Shown in pieces: positions 44,292 to 53,607 of a stretch of 64,000 nt of DNA. The stretch's first letter is position 1. Each line of letters opens with the position of its first letter. Source of the DNA: Enterobacter sp. Ag1 (lineage in GTDB: Bacteria > Pseudomonadota > Gammaproteobacteria > Enterobacterales > Enterobacteriaceae); contig AKXM01000005.1 of NCBI GenBank assembly GCA_000277545.1, positions 1 to 64,000 on the forward strand. Direction: 5' to 3'. The notes under the pieces were generated by a model. The model was not told the origin of the DNA and searched no databases. It saw only the letters and a list, made by a program, of their open reading frames with translations. Both the position numbers and the translations under genes were made by a program.

Positions 44292-47200
44292 ATGTCTTAT
44301 TTGAATAGAGTCTTCGCGGCGCGGTTTTTGAAGACGCTGCTGATTATGTGCTGTATCGGGCTATTGGTTGCCGCTATATGGTTCCTGGGGCCGTTCTTTG
44401 GATTCGGTGAGTCGCGCCCGCTGCTTAGCGTTGAGTCACGCATTATTTTTATCCTGCTGGCGGCATTTTGCCTCGCCGGGATCTGGCTACGCTGGCCGGT
44501 CTTCATCATGGTGATTGCGGCACTTTGCGTGGTGGTCTGGGTGCTGGGGCCGTTCCTCCTGGTGGGCGAAAAACATCCGCTGGAGCCGGTGAGCATCAGG
44601 CTGATGGTCATTGCAGTTATGCTGTTTTTGGCGCTGCTTTACGGCCTGTGGTTGCTGCTGCTGGCGCTGAAAGACAACCCAAAACTGCTGGATAAACTCA
44701 CCCGCGGCAAGACGTCTACGGTCGAAAATGATACGTCAGAAGCGGCTGCCGCCATTGGCAACGCCGTCGACTATGTGAACAAAAATCGCAGTACGCTCTC
44801 TTTTTTCCAGCGTGTGATTTTAGCGCGTAAGCCGCTCGATCTGCTGCCGTGGTACATGGTGCTCGGCACTGATGATGCCGGGAAAACTTCGGCGATTCTG
44901 GCTTCCGGACAGAACTTCCCGGTGCCGGAGCAGCTTAATCAAGTGGGCAAATCCGCCGTGCAGACGCGTAACTGCAAATGCTGGTTCGCCAATGACGCCA
45001 TCTATGTGGATACCGCAGGCAAGTACGTTAGTGATCCTGAGCAAAGCCTTAGTGAGTGGCGGGCCATACTCAAAGCGTTAAAAAAACACAGGCCGGTCAA
45101 AGCGCTGAATGGCGCCGTCGTTACTTTTTCCGCCGCCGATCTCCTGGGGCGAAGCACCGCCGAACTTTTTGAGCTGGCGGCGAGCCTGCGTGCCCGAATT
45201 GAGGATCTGCGCCAGACGCTGGGCGTGCGTTTCCCGGTTTATGTCCTCGTCACCAAACTCGATCAGCTTCCCGGTTTTGCCGAGTATTTCAGGATCCTGA
45301 CCGAGCAGGAGCGTGAGCAGGTCTGGGGCGTGACTTTCCCTTACGGCGAGGCGCGCACCGAGCCTGTATCCGAGCTGAGCGGGCAAATCAGAGACGAGCT
45401 GGCCCTGCTGGAAGAGAGGATCGAGCGTGACATGATCGTTCGTCAGCAGGAAGAGTACGACAACCGCGATCGCAAAAAAATGTATGCCCTGCCGCAGGAC
45501 TTCCATTTGCTCTCCGGCCTGGTGGCGGATGTGGTGCATAACATCTTCTTTGCCTCCCGCTACAACGAGTCGCAGAGCTATACCCTGCTGCGCGGGATCT
45601 ATTTCTGTAGCAGCCATCAGCCGGTCGACTTTAGCCTGGTGAATAACCAAAGCATCATGCGCAAGTGGTTCAACTACGTGGAGCATAAAACGCCGCCGGT
45701 GATGGCCACCCTGATTGCGCAGCCAAAAGACAGGGACTTCCTGATAAGCGACGTTTCATACGGGCGTCAGTACTTCCTTAAGCAGTTGTTCAGTGACGTG
45801 ATCGTTAAAGACAAAGACCTGGCGCGCCATAACCTGGCGAATGAATCGAAGTTCCGTTTACAGCGTTTGCTGGGCCACACGCTTAGCGTTGTTATCGCCT
45901 TTATTCTGCTGAATGGCTTCTACAACAGCTACGGGAACAACAGCGAATACCTCGCCGAGGTGAAGACCCGGGTTGCCGTTTTGGGCGGCGAGGTCAATCG
46001 ATTCGTCAGTTCGGCAAACGATAATTTGCTGCCGCGTACCTTAATGCTGGCGCAGTCTCTGCCGGAGTATGGCTCTCTCGACGTCTTTAACCCGACCCTC
46101 GACTGGCGCTATGGCCTGTACACCGGCACGGATGTGGTTGAGGCCTCTGGTTCGCTGTACCAGTATTTCCTGCAGCGTCTGCTGCTGCCGCAGATTGAAC
46201 AGCAGGCCACGCTGGCGTTACAGGAAGCGGTTGATGGCGGAAAACCTGAACGTATCTATGACCAACTGAAGCTGTATCTGCAGGTTTTTGGACAGGGCAA
46301 ATTCGATCGTCAGTCTCTGACGGAGAGCATCACTAACCTGTGGGAGGCTCGCGGCAAGCTTCAGCCTTACGAGGAGCGCCAGATCTTTGTTTCCCATCTG
46401 AGAAATCTGCTTTCTTCTCCAGAGTGGCGCCGCTATGGCCAGCCCGCTGACGACGGGCTGGTGAAATATGCACGCGCCATACTGCAGCGTCAGGACCTGG
46501 CCAGTCGGCTGTATGAGCGTCTCAAAGACGCCGCCGCTCAGGATGCGCCTGCTGATTTAACGCTCAGTGACATGGCGAAGTCACGCAGCGGTGAGCTTTT
46601 CTCCGTGATTGATGAACACGCTGAAATCGCCATTCCCGGTCTATTTACCCGTTCGGGTTACTACGACGTGTTTAAAAAAAAAATGGATCCAGGCCTGATG
46701 TGGCTGGAGCGTGAGGATGCCTGGGTGTCCGGGAATGGGGAAGAGCAGGGCAGCCAGGAGGCAAAGCCGCAGGTAAAAATGGCCGGCAACGGCGTGCTGG
46801 TTAATCCCATACAGCAGCAGGTTCTGGCGCTCTATCTCGATGAGTACACGCGGCACTGGCAGGATTTTCTCAGCAATATTCGTATCAAAACGGACGTACT
46901 GCCGCTGGGCTACGGCAGCGCGGGAGTGGCGGCAGATATTTATATGCTGCGGGCGCTGAGCGCCTCTGATTCTCCGCTGGCAAGCCTGGTGACCCGGGCG
47001 GTGCGGGAAACGACGCTGGTCGGGAAAGAGGATAAATCGCTGCTCGATAACGTCCCGAATAAAGGACGGATCCTGAATGCCGCCGCTAAGGTCAGCCTGG
47101 CCTATGCCGCGATGGAAAAAAAGCTGCTGCGGGAGCGGGTGGATGACCACTTTTCTCCACTACGCGAGTTTGTGACCGGCAGCCGTGAACCAGCTGAAGG

Positions 47201-48125
47201 AGAGCGTAACGCGGGGCCGGGGGCGGAGCTGAGCAAGCTGCTTGGCGCGTTAAGCGAGCAGTACACGCTGTTCGTTATTTACGATGATGCGCTGAAGAAC
47301 GGTAATGCCGTGGCGTTATCCGGCACGGCCAGAAAAATTGGCGCAGAGTCGCAAACCTGGCCCGATCCGTTACCCAATGTGATTGCCCCTCTGCTGGACG
47401 GGGCATGGACGCGGGCCAACCAGGAAGCCATCGCCAAAAGCAGCGAAGGGATAGATGAAAACCTGGGGCGCGTTTGCCGCGCAACTTTGCAGGGGCGTTA
47501 CCCGTTTGCCTGGAGCCAGCGTGACGTAAAACCGTCTGATTTCGAACGCTTCTTTGCCGCGGGTGGCCTGGTGGATGAGTACTTCAAAAAGAACCTGGCG
47601 GACAAGGTGGATACCTCTTCGCATCCGTGGCGCTTTAAGGGTGACGTCGAGGGCAACGAAGACACTCTGGAGGTGCTTGAGCAGGCCGCTGAGATTCGCG
47701 ACGCGTTCTTCCAGTCTGAAGGCGGGCGCAAACTTTCCCTCACCTTCGACATTGCGGTGCCTTATTTGGATCCGGCCATTACGCAGCTGAACATGAATTT
47801 TGACGGCAAACAGGTGAGCTATGCCCACTGGCCGGTTGCCCCTGTTTCTCTCGTCTGGCCTGCCTCGCGCATGACGTCAAGGGTCAGCATCAATGCGACT
47901 CCGCGCGTGACGGCGGGCACCTCGTCCCTGAGCTTCAGCGGGCCGTGGGCATTGTTCCGCTGGATGGACAGCGCCGACGATATGGTGGCCAGCGAAGGTG
48001 ATGACACGGTGCTGGTTTATAAGCTGGATTCGCGACGGGCAAATATTCAGGTTTCAGGCCTGACCTATAAAGACATCCCCGTCCGGGATCTCTTAAAAGC
48101 GTTTCGCTGCCCCGGAGACGCATAG
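44292..48125 (+). CDS. tssM: T6SS membrane-complex protein TssM (IcmF)
   Basis: This 1277-residue inner-membrane protein has hydrophobic segments in its first 130 residues and a cytoplasmic NTPase-like domain with a Walker A 'GTDDAGKTSAIL'. A further transmembrane helix lies near 530-550 ('LLGHTLSVVIAFILLNGFY'). The periplasmic part is large and ends '...SGLTYKDIPVRDLLKAFRCP'. The blocks 'GAVVTFSAADLL' and 'FPVYVLVTKLDQLPGF' are typical of the IcmF domain. With TssL and TssJ it forms the trans-envelope channel. tssL lies 11 bp upstream. Confidence 0.95.
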   Translation: MSYLNRVFAARFLKTLLIMCCIGLLVAAIWFLGPFFGFGESRPLLSVESRIIFILLAAFCLAGIWLRWPVFIMVIAALCVVVWVLGPFLLVGEKHPLEPVSIRLMVIAVMLFLALLYGLWLLLLALKDNPKLLDKLTRGKTSTVENDTSEAAAAIGNAVDYVNKNRSTLSFFQRVILARKPLDLLPWYMVLGTDDAGKTSAILASGQNFPVPEQLNQVGKSAVQTRNCKCWFANDAIYVDTAGKYVSDPEQSLSEWRAILKALKKHRPVKALNGAVVTFSAADLLGRSTAELFELAASLRARIEDLRQTLGVRFPVYVLVTKLDQLPGFAEYFRILTEQEREQVWGVTFPYGEARTEPVSELSGQIRDELALLEERIERDMIVRQQEEYDNRDRKKMYALPQDFHLLSGLVADVVHNIFFASRYNESQSYTLLRGIYFCSSHQPVDFSLVNNQSIMRKWFNYVEHKTPPVMATLIAQPKDRDFLISDVSYGRQYFLKQLFSDVIVKDKDLARHNLANESKFRLQRLLGHTLSVVIAFILLNGFYNSYGNNSEYLAEVKTRVAVLGGEVNRFVSSANDNLLPRTLMLAQSLPEYGSLDVFNPTLDWRYGLYTGTDVVEASGSLYQYFLQRLLLPQIEQQATLALQEAVDGGKPERIYDQLKLYLQVFGQGKFDRQSLTESITNLWEARGKLQPYEERQIFVSHLRNLLSSPEWRRYGQPADDGLVKYARAILQRQDLASRLYERLKDAAAQDAPADLTLSDMAKSRSGELFSVIDEHAEIAIPGLFTRSGYYDVFKKKMDPGLMWLEREDAWVSGNGEEQGSQEAKPQVKMAGNGVLVNPIQQQVLALYLDEYTRHWQDFLSNIRIKTDVLPLGYGSAGVAADIYMLRALSASDSPLASLVTRAVRETTLVGKEDKSLLDNVPNKGRILNAAAKVSLAYAAMEKKLLRERVDDHFSPLREFVTGSREPAEGERNAGPGAELSKLLGALSEQYTLFVIYDDALKNGNAVALSGTARKIGAESQTWPDPLPNVIAPLLDGAWTRANQEAIAKSSEGIDENLGRVCRATLQGRYPFAWSQRDVKPSDFERFFAAGGLVDEYFKKNLADKVDTSSHPWRFKGDVEGNEDTLEVLEQAAEIRDAFFQSEGGRKLSLTFDIAVPYLDPAITQLNMNFDGKQVSYAHWPVAPVSLVWPASRMTSRVSINATPRVTAGTSSLSFSGPWALFRWMDSADDMVASEGDDTVLVYKLDSRRANIQVSGLTYKDIPVRDLLKAFRCPGDA

Positions 48126-48153
48126 CCGTCTCCACCATTCGCCAGAGGAAAAT

Positions 48154-48846
48154 ATGTTGCTACGCCTGTATTTACTTGTTGATGAGTCGCGGGCTGGCCT
48201 GTTTCGCAGAAGAGGGAAAAAGCAGCGAGAGGTGCGCTCCATTATTACCCAACAGATTCTGCCGGGCATTGGCTCCTCATTACCGGACGACTATTTACCT
48301 GAGCACTATCCGTGGTCGTTTGTTATTTCGTCACCTTCGTCGCGAGGGCACGACGCTTATTGCGGTGCTTTTATGCTGCGGCCTGGAAAAGGAGGCGTTC
48401 CCTCGCTGGTCATTATTTATGGCGAAGCGCCCTGGCCATGGCTGAAGAAAAATTTGCAGGATGAATGTCCACTGCCCTTTTGGGCATCAAGGATTTTAAA
48501 CAATGTGCCCGATAGCGACGTGGCCGGGCAAAACTGGCGCCCGCTGTGGCAGTGGGTTAAAGCGCTGAGGCGAGCGTATTCGCCGCTCTGGGAGAAGCTG
48601 GTGCTGACGCCAGCCTGGCAGTTCAAAAATCATTCTCAGGTGTTACTCAGGGAGGGGTCACAGGAAGATTATCGCATTCATAACCGTGATGGTGTTGAGG
48701 CTATGCCGTGGAAGAACTGGCCCGACTGTATTGAGCAGGAGGCGGGTATCTGGATTTGGCGGCAAAGCCGGCACAGAAAAATAGTGGATTCTCAGAGGAT
48801 CCCTTTACGACGCGCTGAGGCTAAACCGCCCGACGCATCCTTCTAA
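48154..48846 (+). CDS. T6SS-locus protein of unknown function (between tssM and vgrG)
   Basis: This 230-residue protein has no signal peptide and no transmembrane segment, is rich in Trp and Arg, and is probably cytoplasmic. Landmarks are 'LYLLVDESRAGLFRRRGKKQ', 'YPWSFVISSPSSRGHDAYCG' and 'GEAPWPWLKKNL'. It lies 28 bp after tssM and 27 bp before vgrG in the same direction, so it is part of the operon. It does not show the N-terminal features of TagF. The place directly before vgrG would suit an adaptor or loading factor for the spike, but no family is recognised and that role is only an inference from position. Confidence 0.8.
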   Translation: MLLRLYLLVDESRAGLFRRRGKKQREVRSIITQQILPGIGSSLPDDYLPEHYPWSFVISSPSSRGHDAYCGAFMLRPGKGGVPSLVIIYGEAPWPWLKKNLQDECPLPFWASRILNNVPDSDVAGQNWRPLWQWVKALRRAYSPLWEKLVLTPAWQFKNHSQVLLREGSQEDYRIHNRDGVEAMPWKNWPDCIEQEAGIWIWRQSRHRKIVDSQRIPLRRAEAKPPDASF

Positions 48847-48873
48847 GTTATTGACAACGCATCGGGTGATTAC

Positions 48874-51615
48874 ATGTCACGCACTATTAGATTAAGCAGC
48901 CCGGCGATGCCTGTGCTGCTTGGGGAACCCGCGCTGGTTATCTCGAAGCTGGAAGGGGAAGAGTCACTTTCCTCCCTCTACAGCTACGTGATTACCGCTA
49001 AAACGCCAGCCAATCCCCAAATACCCTGGCAGTCAGCTTCTAATGTCGACCTGAAGTCGCTGATTGGTAAAGAGATGACGGTTCATATTGAACTCGACGG
49101 GAATGGGTTGGGAGACGTTCACGGTGTCGGTCAGGAGATTCGTGAAATTTCCGGCATGGTTCAGCGTGCCCGCTATGTTGGCCGCGACGGCTATCAGGCG
49201 TTGTATGAAGTTATTATTCGCCCCTGGCTGCACCTCGCTGAGCTGACGGCTGACTTTAAAATTTTCCAGCAAAAATCGGTGGTGACCATTATCGATGAGG
49301 TGCTGGGCGACTATAACTTCCCGTTTGAGAAGCGCCTTGCAGGGAATTATCCGCTTCTCGATTTCCAGGTCCAGTATGGCGAGACGGATTTCAATTTTAT
49401 TGAACGCCTGATGGAAGAGTGGGGGATCTATTGGTTCTTCGAGCATAGCGAGGGCAGTCATAAGCTGATCCTCGTGGATAACGTGGGCGCGCATAAGCGA
49501 TTCTCCAGCGAGGCTTATCACGTTATTCAGTACGCTTCAGACCGTCCAAAAATGGATCAGGAATACGTCAGCCAGTTCCATTTCCAGGAGACCATTACTT
49601 CCGGGAAATGGGTAACGAATGACTACGACTTCACCAAATCACGCGCCGATATCATGGCGCTGGACAGCAAACCTCGGAAGACCAGCTTCAACCAGATGGA
49701 GATCTTCCACTGGCCGGGAGATTACGAACAGCCGAGCATCGGGGAGCAGCTTGCGCGCGTCCGCATGGAAGAGCGTGGCGCCTTAGGCTCCCGCTGTGAA
49801 GGTTCCGGTGAACTTCGTGGGATTGTCTGCGGCTGCGACTTTGAGCTTGTTAACTATCCCGTTGAAAAGGCCAACCGTGAGTACATGGTGCTGCGTAGCC
49901 ATTTGCTGGTTGAGGAAATCGATCAGCTCTCGTCGCACGATGAATTCCTTTATAGCTGTAACTTTACCGTTCAGCCGACGACCAAGATTTATCGTCACCC
50001 GATGACGGTGGCGAGGCCAAAAACCAGCGGTCCACAAACGGCTATCGTCGTTGGCCCTCCGGGGGAAGAGATCTGGACCGATGAATATGGCCGGGTAAAA
50101 GTCCGTTTTCTTTGGGATCGCTACGGCAAAAACCGTGAATCGGACTCCTGCTGGCTGCGAGTGAGCCAGGCCTGGGCCGGCAACAATTTCGGTGGGATTT
50201 ACATTCCCCGCATTGGTCACGAAGTGATTGTTGATTTTATCAATGGCGATCCTGACAGGCCGCTTATCACCGGCAGCCTCTACAACAACGTCACCATGCC
50301 GCCCTGGGATCTCCCGGTTAACGCCACCCAGAGCGGGCTGGTTAGCCGGACCGTAGGCGGCGGTCGCAGCAACTTTAACGGGATCCGTTTTGAGGATAAG
50401 CCGGGGCTGGAGCAGTACTGGGAGCAGGCTGAACGCAACATGAGTCGCCTGACGAAACAGAACGAAGACCAGACCATAGGCATGAACTCTAACGTGAATG
50501 TTGGCCTGTCGCGCAACCTCTTTGTCGGGGCCAACTACATGTCTGACGTTATCGGGAACAGCAGCGCCATTATCGGTGCGGCGCTGGCAATCCAGGTGGG
50601 CGGCAGCCAAAGCGACAATGTTTTAGGGGCAAAAGGCATCAACGTCGGCGGCGCATTTATGACTGCCGTTGGGGGCTACCATTCGCTTTCCGTTGGGGGC
50701 GCACATCAGGTCAACGTAGGCGGTTACCATTCCCTGGCCGTGGGGGGCGCGAGCACCATGGTGGCCGGCGGGGCGATGACGCTTTCCGCGGGGGGCGAGC
50801 TGGTTATTTCCGCGAAGAAAATCAAAATCGTCGGATCAGACCAGGTGATTATCCAGGGCGGCGAAGTGGATATTAACCCTGGCGACTGCGGTGACAACTG
50901 CGGAGGCGGCGGTGGCGGTGGCGGCGGTGGCGGTATGATTGGTTTGCCGGGGCTGCCGGCTATTACGGCTCTGTTTGGTGTGGTTATTCCTTTACCACCG
51001 CTGCCAACGCCAGAGCCGCCGCCTACGATAACGCCAACTCAACCGCCGACGGAAACGCCGACGGAGACACCGACGGAAACGCCAACGGAGACACCGACGG
51101 AAACGCCAACGGAAACCCCAACGGAAACCCCAACGGAAACACCGACGGAAACACCGACGGAAACACCGACGGAAACGCCAACGGAGACGCCGACGGAAAC
51201 CCCAACGGAAACACCGACGGAAACACCGACGGAAACACCGACGGAGACACCGACGGAGACACCGACGGAGACGCCAACGGAGACACCGACGGAGACACCG
51301 ACGGAAACGCCGACGGAAACGCCGACGGAAACGCCGACGGAAACGCCGACGGAGACGCCAACGGAAACGCCAACGGAGACACCGACGGAAACGCCAACGG
51401 AGACACCGACGGAGACGCCGACGGAGACGCCGACGGAGACGCCAACGGAAACGCCAACGGAAACGCCAACGGAGACACCGACGGAGACGCCAACGGAGAC
51501 ACCAACGGAGACACCAACGGAGACACCAACGGAGACACCAACGGAGACACCAACGGAGACACCGACGGAAACGCCAACGGAGACGCCGACCGGAAGTGAA
51601 ACAATAGAGCCTTAA
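48874..51615 (+). CDS. vgrG: T6SS spike protein VgrG with poly-Gly linker and 45 PTET repeats
   Basis: This 913-residue protein has a VgrG core (about 1-670). It has gp27-like domains ('EEWGIYWFFEHSEG', 'FEYLY'-like region), a gp5 OB domain ('GEEIWTDEYGRVKVRFLWDR', 'SCWLRVSQAWAG', 'GHEVIVDFINGDPDRPLITG') and a Val-Gly-Gly beta-prism. Beyond it come 11 consecutive glycines (677-687) and a hydrophobic Pro-rich segment (688-724). Then come exactly 45 perfect tandem Pro-Thr-Glu-Thr units (725-904) and a short end 'GSETIEP'. The core forms the trimeric tip of the tube. The tail is not a known toxin domain. It is acidic, Thr-rich and mucin-like. A PAAR protein gene follows at once. Confidence 0.93.
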   Translation: MSRTIRLSSPAMPVLLGEPALVISKLEGEESLSSLYSYVITAKTPANPQIPWQSASNVDLKSLIGKEMTVHIELDGNGLGDVHGVGQEIREISGMVQRARYVGRDGYQALYEVIIRPWLHLAELTADFKIFQQKSVVTIIDEVLGDYNFPFEKRLAGNYPLLDFQVQYGETDFNFIERLMEEWGIYWFFEHSEGSHKLILVDNVGAHKRFSSEAYHVIQYASDRPKMDQEYVSQFHFQETITSGKWVTNDYDFTKSRADIMALDSKPRKTSFNQMEIFHWPGDYEQPSIGEQLARVRMEERGALGSRCEGSGELRGIVCGCDFELVNYPVEKANREYMVLRSHLLVEEIDQLSSHDEFLYSCNFTVQPTTKIYRHPMTVARPKTSGPQTAIVVGPPGEEIWTDEYGRVKVRFLWDRYGKNRESDSCWLRVSQAWAGNNFGGIYIPRIGHEVIVDFINGDPDRPLITGSLYNNVTMPPWDLPVNATQSGLVSRTVGGGRSNFNGIRFEDKPGLEQYWEQAERNMSRLTKQNEDQTIGMNSNVNVGLSRNLFVGANYMSDVIGNSSAIIGAALAIQVGGSQSDNVLGAKGINVGGAFMTAVGGYHSLSVGGAHQVNVGGYHSLAVGGASTMVAGGAMTLSAGGELVISAKKIKIVGSDQVIIQGGEVDINPGDCGDNCGGGGGGGGGGGMIGLPGLPAITALFGVVIPLPPLPTPEPPPTITPTQPPTETPTETPTETPTETPTETPTETPTETPTETPTETPTETPTETPTETPTETPTETPTETPTETPTETPTETPTETPTETPTETPTETPTETPTETPTETPTETPTETPTETPTETPTETPTETPTETPTETPTETPTETPTETPTETPTETPTETPTETPTETPTETPTETPTETPTETPTGSETIEP
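51046..51585 (+). repeat. 12-bp in-frame tandem repeat, 45 copies (PTET)
   Basis: 540 bp made only of 12-bp units of the form ccN-acg-gaR-acN, with no interrupting codon. Units differ almost only at synonymous third positions (ccg/cca, gaa/gag, acg/aca/acc), so the protein repeat is uniform while the DNA is not. This suggests old expansion with selection on the peptide. Copy number could vary by slipped replication. Blocks of identical units (for example 'acaccaacggag' near the end) look like the most recent duplications. Confidence 0.97.
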
Positions 51616-51682
51616 CATTCAAATGATTACGGCGGTGGTTTGTTTGCCTCCGCCCTGACTGTTTTATTAAGGAGTGCGAACG

Positions 51683-51946
51683 ATGCAAAACGCAGGACGA
51701 GTAGGCGATGCGACCGCGCATGGCGGAGCATTATGCAGTGGATCGGGTGATGTTTATATCAACGGATTGCCGGCGGCAATGGCTGGTATGAGCGTCGCGC
51801 CTTGTGCTTTGGGGCACGGGGCAGCCCCCGTAGCGACAGGCTCCGGGTCGGTCTTTATCAACGGTTTACCGGCAGCACGCCTGGGGGACGTGACCGGCTG
51901 CGGCGCGGTTGTCGCCACCGGTTCCGGCGATGTCTACATAGGCTAA
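51683..51946 (+). CDS. T6SS PAAR-repeat spike-tip protein
   Basis: This 87-residue protein is made only of a PAAR domain: 'RVGDATAHGGALCSGSGDVY', 'GLPAAMAGMSVAPCALGHGA' and 'INGLPAARLGDVTGCGAVVA'. The His and Cys residues would bind the zinc ion that shapes the tip. It sharpens the VgrG trimer. It has no toxin or Rhs extension. The ATG at 51683 follows 'aaggag' at good spacing and is preferred over GTG 51674. Confidence 0.93.
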   Translation: MQNAGRVGDATAHGGALCSGSGDVYINGLPAAMAGMSVAPCALGHGAAPVATGSGSVFINGLPAARLGDVTGCGAVVATGSGDVYIG

Positions 51947-51949
51947 GCC

Positions 51950-52792
51950 GTGAATATTCACTTTGAATGGCCTGCTTCACGCCCGCCTGTCGCGCTGCCC
52001 AGAAACCTGACGGCCGAGACGGCTGCCGTGTTTGATGTAGCCAGTGGCTGTTTCGGCATCCATAACGCCCATTCCGGGCAGGATGCCGTCATCTTCTACT
52101 GGCATCTGGCAAGACCGGTGATGTTAAGCCTTTGCTTGCACCATGTGTGCCTGCTTGATGGCTGCGAAGTGGCCTATGGGTGCAGCCAGCCGCTGAACGA
52201 TAAAAGCCAGCTGCAGCTAGGCCACTTCAAACTGGGCTTTGTCAGCCAGGACAGCACTGACGTCGATGAGCAAACTTTCTATCGGCTGATTTACCCCGGC
52301 GGTGCATGGCAGTCTGCGGATAAGGTGCCTGAGGTTGAAGATATCCTGCCCAACGGCGGGCATTACATCAACGACTTACGCTATTTCAATGACGTTATCC
52401 TCGCGCAGGCCAGGGGCAATGATGTGCTGAAAACGCTTGAGGTTGAATACAAGCGTTTTCTCATCTGGCGCGAGCAGGATGGCGGCTATTCAGGTGGAAT
52501 GGCTCAGCATGCCGATTACATCATCAAAACGGATCTTCGATTTGATGATGTCAACGCGCAGATCAAAGGCAAGACGCTGACCGAATGTATTGTTGCTAAA
52601 GATTTTCTCATGGAGAAGGTGTGGCCAGAGCTGGAACGCGGCGAAGCGGCGGATGACATTTTTAGCGAGGAGGAAAAAACCGACTTGCTGCTTGCCCTGT
52701 CGCCCGAGCACATTGCGGCCAAAGGAAAAAATACGGTGCCTGAGCTGGTATTTCAGGACTTCAATAAAGTGGGTCTGGACTCTTATTACTAA
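51950..52792 (+). CDS. TagK-like T6SS accessory protein
   Basis: This 280-residue cytoplasmic protein has a beta-rich N-terminal half of about 110 residues ('ARPVMLSLCLHHVCLLDGCE', 'YGCSQPLNDKSQLQLGHFKL'), like an FHA-type domain. The helical C-terminal half contains 'LKTLEVEYKRFLIWREQ', which fits TagK proteins of other enterobacterial T6SS. It starts with GTG, 3 bp after the PAAR gene stop, and tagJ follows after 14 bp. An FHA-like part would suggest phosphopeptide binding, but the usual Arg/Ser/His triad is not clear. The family assignment is moderate. Confidence 0.6.
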   Translation: MNIHFEWPASRPPVALPRNLTAETAAVFDVASGCFGIHNAHSGQDAVIFYWHLARPVMLSLCLHHVCLLDGCEVAYGCSQPLNDKSQLQLGHFKLGFVSQDSTDVDEQTFYRLIYPGGAWQSADKVPEVEDILPNGGHYINDLRYFNDVILAQARGNDVLKTLEVEYKRFLIWREQDGGYSGGMAQHADYIIKTDLRFDDVNAQIKGKTLTECIVAKDFLMEKVWPELERGEAADDIFSEEEKTDLLLALSPEHIAAKGKNTVPELVFQDFNKVGLDSYY

Positions 52793-52806
52793 TTAAAGGA
52801 ATTGTC

Positions 52807-53607
52807 ATGATGCAGGATTTCACTTCACTTACCCAGGCGCTTAAAAACGCGTCATTGAATGCGCTGCTAGAGCAGGTGCTGGCGCAGGTTAAAACGAATC
52901 CACAGGATCTTAAAGCTCGTGAAGTGCTGTTTAAGCTCTACTGCGTCGAGGGGAGCTGGGACAAGGCGCTGTTGCAGCTGCAAACCCTGGCGCTGCTGGA
53001 CGATGCCCTGCACAAGCAGACAGAGCTGTATAAAAATCTGGTCTTCAGCGAAATGCAGCGTTTGCAGGTTTTAACCGGTGAGCGGCAGGCTGCGACGCTG
53101 CAGGGAGAAATGCCGTTATGGATGGAAAAGCTCCATCAGGCGAACGTCGAGCATTATCAGGGGCAGACCCGACTGGCGGCGCTTTCTCGCGATGAGGCTT
53201 TTGAGCTTGCGCCTGAAAGCGCAGGGCAAAGCGACACGCTGGCGGCATTCAAGTGGATAGCCGACAGCGATGGCCGCCTGGGGCCGGTCTGCGAATTTAT
53301 TTGTGCAGGAGGCTATCGTTGGCTGCCGTTTGCCTCAATACAAACGCTCAGCGTTTCCACCCCTGGCGATTTGCTTGATCTGATTTGGCTGCCTGCAACC
53401 ATCAAGGTTGCCGATGAGGTATACCACGGGTATATCCCTGCCCGTTACCCCGTAGAACCTCAGGACGATCAGCAAAAAAAACTGGGACTGAAAACAGAGT
53501 GGATAACGCTGTCTGAAGATCTTTCGGCGGGTACCGGGCGTAAAGTGCTGGTGACCGATATTAGCGATCGTTCAATAATGGAAGTTGGCGACATTGTTTT
53601 CGAATAA
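52807..53607 (+). CDS. tagJ: T6SS accessory protein TagJ (ImpE family)
   Basis: This 266-residue protein has an ImpE-type tetratricopeptide-like N-terminal half ('VKTNPQDLKAREVLFKLYCV', 'WDKALLQLQTLALLD', 'MPLWMEKLHQANVEHYQG'). Its C-terminal half contains 'FKWIADSDGRLGPVCEFICA' and 'YIPARYP'. TagJ binds TssB and ClpV and influences sheath recycling in the systems that carry it. It overlaps the next gene, tssE, by 23 bp. Confidence 0.88.
   Translation: MMQDFTSLTQALKNASLNALLEQVLAQVKTNPQDLKAREVLFKLYCVEGSWDKALLQLQTLALLDDALHKQTELYKNLVFSEMQRLQVLTGERQAATLQGEMPLWMEKLHQANVEHYQGQTRLAALSRDEAFELAPESAGQSDTLAAFKWIADSDGRLGPVCEFICAGGYRWLPFASIQTLSVSTPGDLLDLIWLPATIKVADEVYHGYIPARYPVEPQDDQQKKLGLKTEWITLSEDLSAGTGRKVLVTDISDRSIMEVGDIVFE

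Noticed and set aside
48154..48846. TagF identity for the gene after tssM
   Set aside because: Lacks the TagF start motif and the expected domain layout.
51046..51585. Regular short repeats that could be taken for a CRISPR array
   Set aside because: 12-bp units are contiguous, in frame and have no spacers; they encode PTET.
50992..51618. Long minus-strand open frame rich in Arg/Trp/Phe/Leu
   Set aside because: It is the complement of the PTET repeat, kept open only by the repeat's codon pattern; no start signal or family.
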